A DNA stretch of 51,358 nucleotides, from positions 1 through 51,358 of the forward strand of contig CANMLX010000031.1 of NCBI GenBank assembly GCA_947498845.1, read 5' to 3'. Positions 46,409 to 51,358 of the stretch are shown here, one piece after another. A program made the position numbers and the translations under genes. The stretch comes from an uncultured Flavobacteriaceae bacterium (GTDB lineage Bacteria; Bacteroidota; Bacteroidia; Flavobacteriales; Flavobacteriaceae). The first letter of the stretch is position 1. Each line of letters opens with the position of its first letter. The notes beneath the pieces are model-generated. The model had not been told where the DNA came from. It saw only the letters and a list, made by a program, of their open reading frames with translations, and did no database searches.

Positions 46409-46464
46409 ATCGATTAAATACATGTTTTTTTAACATTTATCGCTTAAAAACGTATTTAATCGAT
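46409..46464. repeat. 13-bp inverted repeat ATCGATTAAATAC / GTATTTAATCGAT
   Basis: Perfect arms (46409-46421 and 46452-46464) are separated by 30 nt, too far for a simple terminator. The words CGATAA and TTATCG recur around them (46391, 46439, 46461). The spacing suits an operator pair or a looped structure upstream of the 46363-46390 promoter. Confidence 0.6.
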
Positions 46465-46523
46465 AAAAATCATTTAACGCTATCTTTTATTTTTAAGTTT
46501 TATCCTACAATAAAATAAACCGT

Positions 46524-46542
46524 TATGGATTTAAAATCCATA
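46524..46542. repeat. Palindrome TATGGATTT-A-AAATCCATA
   Basis: A 19-nt palindrome with perfect 9-bp arms around one A, followed after 11 nt by the weak hairpin AAGAAT/ATTCTT (46554-46568). No gene is adjacent. Confidence 0.7.
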
Positions 46543-46791
46543 GTTTAAAATGAAAGAATGAAATTCTTTTTAGAGGTAGCTTGTTATTCCTTAATGCTAC
46601 TGAAATTAAAATATTTTTTAATTGAAAGTATTTAGCGTAGCTAACAAAGAGGAATCTCTTAATTTTGGGTTCATAATAAGATTTCTCACTACGTTACTAA
46701 TGATGTAATTAAATAAAATACTAAAATTCAATAATTTGTAATTTAATACCAATTCATATTCCTTTTGAAATTTATATCTTAAAGAAGATAG

Positions 46792-46890
46792 TGTCATTCT
46801 GATCCCGAAAATTCGGGAGAAGAATCTCCAAAATAAGTAATACCTATATTGAAAATGAGATGCTTCAGTCGTACCTCCTTCAGCATGACA
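46792..46890. repeat. Composite palindromic repeat of flavobacterial intergenic type
   Basis: TGTCATTCTGA (46792-46802) pairs imperfectly with TCAGCATGACA (46880-46890), and GAAGAATCTC (46819-46828) with GAGATGCTTC (46857-46866). A short perfect palindrome CCCGAAAATTCGGG (46804-46817) sits inside. It looks like a dispersed palindromic element; the 100-codon frame across it is spurious. A related TGACA/TGTCA-like block follows at about 46917-46965. Confidence 0.75.
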
Positions 46891-47064
46891 AGCCACTATT
46901 TGTAATTTGTAAAACGTCATTATTCTTTCTTTATAATTTTTTTTCGGGTAGCTCTAGAAATGACAAGAGGCTCACAAAAAGCTTATAGAAACTAAAGTAA
47001 CTGCAATGCAATTACAGAGTTTTAACCTTTGACTAGATAATAAACGTTAGACTTATGGTAAATA

Positions 47065-47094
47065 AAAAAAGCACTCAAGTTTGAGTGCTTTTTT
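47065..47094. terminator. Strong bidirectional terminator with no evident gene
   Basis: Perfect 14-bp arms AAAAAAGCACTCAA (47065-47078) and TTGAGTGCTTTTTT (47081-47094) around GT, with A and T runs that serve both strands. Neither side holds a recognisable gene close enough to need it: on plus nothing is seen in 46920-47064, and on minus nothing in 47155-47518. Confidence 0.85.
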
Positions 47095-47115
47095 AACTAA
47101 CTAACCAACCAAAAT

Positions 47116-47154
47116 ATGAAATTACTATTCAAGTTTAAAGTAACTACTCAATAA
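47116..47154 (+). other. Twelve-codon ORF MKLLFKFKVTTQ after an ACTAACTAACCAACC leader
   Basis: The ATG at 47116 follows AACTAACTAACCAACCAAAAT directly after the terminator at 47065-47094 and reads 12 codons to TAA. It could be a leader peptide or the remnant of a lost gene. The rest of 47155-47518 contains no further structure I can name. Confidence 0.2.
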
Positions 47155-47518
47155 ACTATTAATGAAAAGTAACTGTAATATATTTATCAATCACCGTGCC
47201 AAACTCTAATTATATTAAAAAAATTACAGATATTCGAAAATATATATGATAGACCGCTACGCTTCTAGATCAAATAATATAGACATATTGATTTACAGCA
47301 CATTGCGTTTTTTTACAAAATATATGATATCATTTAAAAAAAATATAAATTCCTAAAAAATTGTCTCAATAGCTCAAAAAAACACCTAAACATCTGATTT
47401 TTAATTATCTTTTGTCTATGATCTATAAGTGAAACGATCTAGTTTCCCAAATATCGGATACTAGTGATTTAGTATATACGATATAATATTAGCATATTTG
47501 CGAATAAAATTACTTTAA

Positions 47519-48226
47519 ATGAAAAATATTGTTTTCGTTATAATTGCATTAAGTCTTTTTTCATGTGGAAAAGAACAAAAGGGCTTAACAGTTAAAGCAC
47601 ATATAAAAGGGTTAAAAAAAGGGACAGTGTATTTAAAATATGTTCAAGACTCTACGCTTATTACTGTAGACTCTGTAAATGTAGATGGTCAATCTCTTTT
47701 AGAATTACAGTACGATATAAAAGAGCCTGATATGTTTTATTTATATTTAGATAAAAACACTGCCGAGGACAACCACATTGCTTTTTTTGCAGATAAGGGT
47801 CTTACAGAAATAAATACCTCTCTTAAGTATTTTATTTATGATGCTAAAATAAATGGTAGCAGCCAACAAAAAAGTTATGAAGACTATAAAAAGGTGATTT
47901 CTAGATTTAATAAAAACAATCTGGATTTAATTAAGGAAAATTTTGAAGCTTACAAAAGAGGTGACAGTGCACAAATCGCTAACATAAAAAAGAAAACCGA
48001 TAATAACACAAAAAGAAAATATTTATATACAGTAAACTTTGCATTAAATAACAGGGACAGTGAATTAGCACCATATCTGGCTGTTAATGAACTTTACAAT
48101 GCCAGAATTGATTTATTAGATACAATAAATAATACTTTGACTCCAAAAGTTAAGGTTTCTAAATACGGTAAAAAATTGGATGATTTCATACAAAAAATCA
48201 AACAGAATAGCGCAGCAGCAAATTAG
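47519..48226 (+). CDS. DUF4369-like lipoprotein
   Basis: The 235-residue product has a lipoprotein signal (FVIIALSLFSC, Cys16). Residues about 22-115 form a beta-sandwich typical of DUF4369 domains, with LTVKAHIKGLKKGTVYLKYV as the recurrent first strands. In many Bacteroidota proteins such a domain precedes a thioredoxin-like one. Here a helical part follows instead (residues about 120-235, rich in Asn/Lys), with no CxxC. It is transcribed alone and ends in a strong terminator. Function unknown. Confidence 0.8.
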   Translation: MKNIVFVIIALSLFSCGKEQKGLTVKAHIKGLKKGTVYLKYVQDSTLITVDSVNVDGQSLLELQYDIKEPDMFYLYLDKNTAEDNHIAFFADKGLTEINTSLKYFIYDAKINGSSQQKSYEDYKKVISRFNKNNLDLIKENFEAYKRGDSAQIANIKKKTDNNTKRKYLYTVNFALNNRDSELAPYLAVNELYNARIDLLDTINNTLTPKVKVSKYGKKLDDFIQKIKQNSAAAN

Positions 48227-48230
48227 AATA

Positions 48231-48268
48231 AAAAAAGTCTTCAAAATGTGTATTTTGAAGACTTTTTT
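48231..48268 (+). terminator. Terminator of the DUF4369-like gene
   Basis: Perfect 15-bp arms AAAAAGTCTTCAAAA (48232-48246) and TTTTGAAGACTTTTT (48253-48267) around TGTGTA, ending in a T run. It starts 5 bp past the stop and could also end transcripts from the tRNA side. Confidence 0.95.
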
Positions 48269-48270
48269 AT

Positions 48271-48288
48271 GAGCCGATGGAGGGACTC
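48271..48288 (-). pseudogene. Duplicated 3' end of tRNA-Thr (tRNA remnant or attachment-type site)
   Basis: GAGCCGATGGAGGGACTC is identical to 48391-48408, which covers the tRNA-Thr 3' acceptor strand and part of its T arm, in the same orientation. The similarity stops sharply after 18 bp. It may be the end of a degenerate second tRNA gene or the outer copy of an integration site. The 102 bp between the copies encodes nothing recognisable. Confidence 0.7.
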
Positions 48289-48391
48289 CCTTCAACTACT
48301 ACGCTCAGGATAAACTTCTCGTCCCAATAAGCTTATGTTTTAACTACAAAACATAGATTAATAACCTGATGCGTTTTTTCAATATTTTAAG

Positions 48392-48465
48392 AGCCGATGG
48401 AGGGACTCGAACCCACGACCTGCTGATTACAAATCAGCTGCTCTAGCCAGCTGAGCTACATCGGC
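48392..48465 (-). tRNA. tRNA-Thr (anticodon TGT)
   Basis: A 74-nt cloverleaf on the minus strand. Acceptor GCCGATG pairs fully with CATCGGC. The D arm is GCTC/GAGC, and the anticodon arm CTGAT/ATCAG encloses TTTGTAA with anticodon TGT. The T arm is GTGGG...TTCGA...CCCTC-type with the GTTCGAGTC loop. The discriminator base is T and CCA is not encoded. It reads ACA codons, and ACG by wobble or modification. A consensus promoter starts 14 bp upstream. Confidence 0.97.
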
Positions 48466-48479
48466 GTTTTTAACGGGTG

Positions 48480-48510
48480 CAAATATAATATCTAAATTAG
48501 ATTAGACAAA
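48480..48510 (-). promoter_or_regulatory. Consensus promoter of tRNA-Thr, TTTG-N19-TATATTTG
   Basis: On the minus strand TTTG (48507-48510) is followed after 19 nt by TATATTTG (48480-48487), the same architecture and spacing as the promoter of the ribosomal supercluster. The tRNA 5' end lies 14 bp beyond it. Confidence 0.85.
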
Positions 48511-48516
48511 TCTATT

Positions 48517-48786
48517 TTAACTTAATTTGTTTACTTTTTCAATTAATACTTTCCCCTTATCTTCTAACTCTTTATTAATAGCTTTAAAGTGTGCTTTTTT
48601 ATTCTCTACACTTCTGTCATTAACTTTTGCTATTAATGCATCAAAAGTTTCAATAGCTTCATCTATTATTGCTTCACTTTTTTTAGTGTCTTTATCTGTA
48701 TTCTCGTATTCCCATACATAAACTGCTTCAATAATATCTCCCAATACATAGTTTATGTCTTTTTTAAGATTTCTAACGTTTGCCAT
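48517..48786 (-). CDS. Small helical protein of unknown function
   Basis: An 89-residue cytosolic protein, almost entirely helical by composition, starting MANVRNLKKDINYVLGDIIE and ending GKVLIEKVNKLS. I do not recognise a named domain. It lies 21 bp behind the pterin-synthase gene on the same strand, so it belongs to the idi-queD transcription unit. It carries no cysteine or histidine that would suggest metal or cofactor binding beyond a single His. Confidence 0.75.
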   Translation of the reverse strand: MANVRNLKKDINYVLGDIIEAVYVWEYENTDKDTKKSEAIIDEAIETFDALIAKVNDRSVENKKAHFKAINKELEDKGKVLIEKVNKLS

Positions 48787-48807
48787 AATAATTTTATATA
48801 ATTTAAT

Positions 48808-49221
48808 TTATTTCCCAGAGTAACTCACAAAGTTTCTAGGCGTTTCATAAAGTGTAATTTCTAATCCTAATTTAGGATTTCCTAAGCTAGGTTTTATTTT
48901 ATTGAAAATAACCACAGCTATATTTTCTGCTGTAGGATTTAGTGTTTTAAATTCTGGAACTTCTAGATTTAGATTTTTATGATCAAAAGCATCTTCTACC
49001 TTCGTTTTTATAATATCTTTTAAAACTTTCATATCTATAACATACCCTGTTTCTTCATCAATATCTCCTGTAACACTAACAATTAATTCGTAATTATGTC
49101 CATGAAAATTGGGATTATTACACTTCCCAAAAACGGCATCATTTTTTTCAAAACTCCAATCTTTTCTGTAAAGCCTATGTGCGGCATTAAAATGTGCTTT
49201 TCTACTTACAGTAACTTTCAT
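48808..49221 (-). CDS. queD: 6-pyruvoyl/6-carboxy-tetrahydropterin synthase family protein
   Basis: This family converts 7,8-dihydroneopterin triphosphate to 6-carboxy-tetrahydropterin (queuosine route) or 6-pyruvoyl-tetrahydropterin (biopterin route). The 137-residue protein has zinc ligands His15 (FNAAHRL), His40 and His42 (NFHGHNY), catalytic Cys34, the Asp80-His81 pair in AFDHKNLN and the pterin-anchoring Glu126 in LYETPRN. The block GKCNNPNFHGHNY resembles PTPS-type enzymes. Its ATG overlaps the idi stop by 4 bp. No queC, queE or queF is present, so the symbol is provisional. Confidence 0.88.
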   Translation of the reverse strand: MKVTVSRKAHFNAAHRLYRKDWSFEKNDAVFGKCNNPNFHGHNYELIVSVTGDIDEETGYVIDMKVLKDIIKTKVEDAFDHKNLNLEVPEFKTLNPTAENIAVVIFNKIKPSLGNPKLGLEITLYETPRNFVSYSGK

Positions 49222-49742
49222 GAATTTACATTAATATGGTTGTAGAATTTATCAAAAATAACTTTAAACCACTCTGTATATAATTCGGGATGCCCAACTA
49301 TATCTTCTTTAATCGCTTCTAATGGCATCCATTTCCAATTGGCTACTTCTTCTTTATTAATAACAGGATCTCCATTATAGTATCCCAACATTACATGATC
49401 GTATTCGTGTTCTGTTAAGCCATTATCAAAAGGAGCTTTATAAATAAATGCTATAGATTCTTTTAATTCGGTTACAAACCCCATCTCTTCTTGAAGGCGT
49501 CGTTTCCCTGCTTGCAGATTAGTTTCACCATCGCGTTGATGACTGCAACAGGTATTTGTCCATAAGCCAGGAGAATGGTATTTATCTAAAGCGCGTTGCT
49601 GTAACATTAACTCATTTTCATCATTAAAAACAAATACAGAAAAAGCACGATGTAATACAGCTTTTTTATGTGCTTCCATCTTAGGCATTAATCCAATTTG
49701 CTCATCTTTATCGTTAACTAAAATAACTTTTTCTTCTTCCAT
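49218..49742 (-). CDS. idi: Isopentenyl-diphosphate delta-isomerase, type I
   Basis: Idi interconverts isopentenyl and dimethylallyl diphosphate, supplying the starter unit for isoprenoids such as carotenoids and quinone tails. The 174-residue Nudix-fold protein has Cys66 and His68 in TCCSHQRDGE, metal-ligand histidines near residues 25 and 31 (AHKKAVLHRAF), and the EHEYDH block at 111-116 with the catalytic glutamate. A TATTTTTG box lies 7 nt before the ATG. It heads the unit idi-queD-small protein. Confidence 0.94.
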   Translation of the reverse strand: MEEEKVILVNDKDEQIGLMPKMEAHKKAVLHRAFSVFVFNDENELMLQQRALDKYHSPGLWTNTCCSHQRDGETNLQAGKRRLQEEMGFVTELKESIAFIYKAPFDNGLTEHEYDHVMLGYYNGDPVINKEEVANWKWMPLEAIKEDIVGHPELYTEWFKVIFDKFYNHINVNS

Positions 49743-49749
49743 AGATCAA

Positions 49750-49757
49750 CAAAAATA
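49750..49757 (-). promoter_or_regulatory. -7 box (TATTTTTG) 7 nt before idi
   Basis: A full match to TAnnTTTG on the minus strand, 7 nt before the start codon. A -33 TTTG is not present at 17-23 nt. A transcript from here would have almost no leader. Confidence 0.45.
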
Positions 49758-49855
49758 CAAACATTTTATTATTAATAATTTTATTATAATTCCATTTAAC
49801 AGAAGAATAACTTCAAATATGTACACAAATTGTATAACTTTAAAACTAACAGGAA

Positions 49856-50356
49856 TTATTGGTTAAGAAAAAGCTGAAGAAACTTCAAGTCCAACCACTT
49901 ATCAAACTTATATCCTATTTGTTTAAAGGTTCCTACTTCCTCAAACCCAAATTGTTTATGCAATTGATAGCTTATTGAATTGGTTGCATCTACTCCTGCT
50001 ATCATTGTATGAAAACCGCTTTCTTTTGCTAGTTGAATTAATTTTATTAATAATTGCTTGCCAATCCCTTTATTCCTAAAATCCTTACTCACATAAATTG
50101 AATGTTCAACACTAAACTTGTATGCATCCCAAGGTCTAAAAATACCAAATGAGCCATAGCCTACAACTTTATCTTCGATTTTGGCAACTAGTACTGGCAT
50201 ATTATCCTTTTGCTTTTTTTGAAACCAATAAAGCTGCTCTTGATAGGTGCGTTCTTTATAGTAATAAACTACTGTGGAATTTAGTATTTCATGATTAAGT
50301 ATCTCTAAAATACTTTGAATATCTTTTTCTTCTGCTTGTGCTATTTTTAATTGCAT
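49856..50356 (-). CDS. GNAT-family N-acetyltransferase (phosphinothricin-acetyltransferase-like)
   Basis: GNAT enzymes move an acetyl group from acetyl-CoA to an amine. The 166-residue protein has the opening block KIAQAEEKDIQSILEILNHEI, EHSIYVSKDFRNKGIGKQLLIKLI with the acetyl-CoA loop RNKGIG, and TMIAGVDATNSISYQLHKQFGFEEVG, the pattern shared with Pat/Bar-type enzymes and some methionine-derivative acetyltransferases. The substrate is not evident. It is 28 bp behind folD and is probably cotranscribed. Confidence 0.88.
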   Translation of the reverse strand: MQLKIAQAEEKDIQSILEILNHEILNSTVVYYYKERTYQEQLYWFQKKQKDNMPVLVAKIEDKVVGYGSFGIFRPWDAYKFSVEHSIYVSKDFRNKGIGKQLLIKLIQLAKESGFHTMIAGVDATNSISYQLHKQFGFEEVGTFKQIGYKFDKWLDLKFLQLFLNQ

Positions 50357-50384
50357 TGCTGTTTAAATTAAAGCACAATCCATT

Positions 50385-51266
50385 TTACTTCTGTTGATGT
50401 CTCTCTCTTGCTAATAATGTATTTTTTAAAAGCATTGCAATAGTCATTGGTCCTACTCCTCCAGGAACTGGGGTTATGTAACTTGCTTTTTTACTTACAC
50501 TTTCAAAGGCTACATCTCCCGCCAGTCTATACCCACTCTTTTTAGTTTGGTCTGGCACTCTGGTAATCCCTACATCGATAATCACCACATCTTCTTTTAC
50601 CATATCACCGGTTAAAAACTCTGATATACCAATTGCAGCAACTATAATATCTGCTTCTCTGGTAATTTCTTCCAGATTTTTAGATCGACTATGCACTACA
50701 GTAACTGTAGCATCTCCAGCTTTTCTTTTTTGGCTCATTAAAATACTCATAGGGCGGCCAACTATATGACTTCTGCCCATGACCACAACGTTTTTTCCAG
50801 AAGTTTCTATCTGGTAACGCTCCAATAACTCCATAATACCATAAGGCGTTGCAGGCAAAAAAGTTGGTAAATCTAAAGCCATTTTACCAACGTTGGTTGG
50901 ATGAAACCCATCCACATCTTTATCTGGATGAACCGCCATTAATACCTTTTGCTCATCTATTTGCTCTGGCAATGGTAATTGTACAATAAAGCCATCTATA
51001 GCATCATTAGTATTTAATTCGTGTATTTTTTCTAGTAATTCTTCTTCTGAAGTATACTCTGGTAATTCTATAAGTGTAGATTCAAAACCTATGCGTTCGC
51101 AAGCTTTTACCTTTGCATTTACGTAGGTCATACTAGCACCATCTGAACCAACTAAAATTGCTGCTAAATGCGGTACTTTTTCTCCTTTAGAAACCATTGA
51201 TTTTACATACTCTGCGATTTCTTCTTTTATATCGTTACTAACTTTTTTACCGTCTAGTATTGTCAT
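50385..51266 (-). CDS. folD: Bifunctional methylene-tetrahydrofolate dehydrogenase/cyclohydrolase
   Basis: FolD carries out the NADP-linked oxidation of 5,10-methylene-tetrahydrofolate and the hydrolysis to 10-formyl-tetrahydrofolate, linking one-carbon pools to purine and fMet synthesis. The 293-residue protein has the catalytic Tyr48/Lys52 pair in [14 protein letters not shown], the substrate loop [10 protein letters not shown], the Rossmann motif [12 protein letters not shown] and the C-terminal [12 protein letters not shown]. Its ATG is only 16 bp from a heptamer array of the form GGTTGTT (AACAACC in the direction of the gene), so promoter or leader sequence overlaps the array. Confidence 0.96.
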   Translation of the reverse strand: MTILDGKKVSNDIKEEIAEYVKSMVSKGEKVPHLAAILVGSDGASMTYVNAKVKACERIGFESTLIELPEYTSEEELLEKIHELNTNDAIDGFIVQLPLPEQIDEQKVLMAVHPDKDVDGFHPTNVGKMALDLPTFLPATPYGIMELLERYQIETSGKNVVVMGRSHIVGRPMSILMSQKRKAGDATVTVVHSRSKNLEEITREADIIVAAIGISEFLTGDMVKEDVVIIDVGITRVPDQTKKSGYRLAGDVAFESVSKKASYITPVPGGVGPMTIAMLLKNTLLARERHQQK

Positions 51267-51282
51267 GTTGCTTATTGCTTAT

Positions 51283-51358
51283 GGTTGTTGGTTGTTGGTT
51301 GTTGGTTGTTGGTTGTTGGTTGTTGGTTGTTGGTTGTTGGTTGTTGGTTGTTGGTTGT
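51283..51358. repeat. Heptanucleotide tandem repeat GGTTGTT, nearly 11 copies, running off the window
   Basis: From 51283 to the last base the sequence is GGTTGTT repeated without error (76 nt). Its full length is unknown because the window ends inside it. It lies 17 bp upstream of folD on the gene's 5' side, unlike the other arrays, which lie in 3' or between-gene spacers. Confidence 0.97.

Noticed and set aside
46618..46920. 100-codon minus-strand frame
   Set aside because: It is read across the composite palindrome at 46792-46890; the amino-acid sequence follows the repeat and has no domain-like character.
51283..51358. CRISPR array
   Set aside because: Contiguous 7-bp units without spacers; no cas genes in the window.

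Overview
The window reads as chromosomal DNA of a low-GC (about one third G+C) member of the Flavobacteriaceae (Bacteroidota), probably a marine genus. Reasons: SusC/SusD-type outer-membrane genes, many lipoproteins, DUF5723- and DUF4369-like proteins, almost no Shine-Dalgarno sequences, promoters of the Bacteroidota form TTTG-N19-TAnnTTTG, and dispersed palindromes of the GGTTGAGCGGAGTCGAA kind. The genus cannot be fixed from the sequence alone.

Layout. Positions 1-5.4 kb (minus strand) hold a CtlX/DDAH-like guanidino hydrolase, citrate synthase, enolase and carA. Positions 5.5-23.9 kb (minus strand) hold one nearly unbroken str-S10-spc-alpha supercluster in the order rpsL-rpsG-fusA-rpsJ-rplC-rplD-rplW-rplB-rpsS-rplV-rpsC-rplP-rpmC-rpsQ-rplN-rplX-rplE-rpsN-rpsH-rplF-rplR-rpsE-rpmD-rplO-secY-infA-rpmJ-rpsM-rpsK-rpsD-rpoA-rplQ. 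A consensus promoter lies before rpsL and a clear terminator after rplQ. rpmD (59 codons) and rpmJ (38 codons) were found by direct translation. Positions 24.0-31.8 kb (plus) hold an Omp85-like barrel protein, then a SusC-SusD-lipoprotein operon ending in a strong terminator. Positions 31.8-34.7 kb hold rlmB, a rhomboid protease and rarA. Positions 34.8-39.6 kb (minus) form a five-gene envelope-related operon of largely unknown function (deacetylase-like protein, YjjG-type phosphatase, lipoprotein, DUF5723-like protein, secreted coiled-coil protein). Positions 39.7-46.2 kb hold radC, a MOSC protein, a DEAD-box helicase, a DUF985 cupin, a serine hydrolase and a VanX-like dipeptidase. Positions 46.2-47.5 kb contain no convincing protein gene but are full of palindromes, terminators and one good promoter. 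Positions 47.5-51.3 kb hold a DUF4369-like lipoprotein, tRNA-Thr(TGT), a small conserved protein, a pterin synthase, idi, a GNAT acetyltransferase and folD. The window ends inside a heptanucleotide tandem array.

Most of the coding content is ordinary. The unusual material is between the genes. (1) Most longer spacers of the ribosomal supercluster, though not all, hold an imperfect inverted repeat from a few related families. (2) Heptanucleotide tandem arrays of different sequence (TGTCTCT, AACTTCT, AACTTTG, GGTTGTT) recur in spacers; one sits directly before folD. (3) Several genes carry a TAnnTTT(G/A) box only 4-7 nt before the ATG, suggesting leaderless or nearly leaderless mRNAs. (4) Upstream of the VanX-like gene lies a promoter, a 5-codon ORF and a terminator, the order expected of an attenuator leader. 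(5) The 3' end of tRNA-Thr is duplicated 120 bp away. I see no CRISPR array, defence island, prophage or complete insertion sequence.
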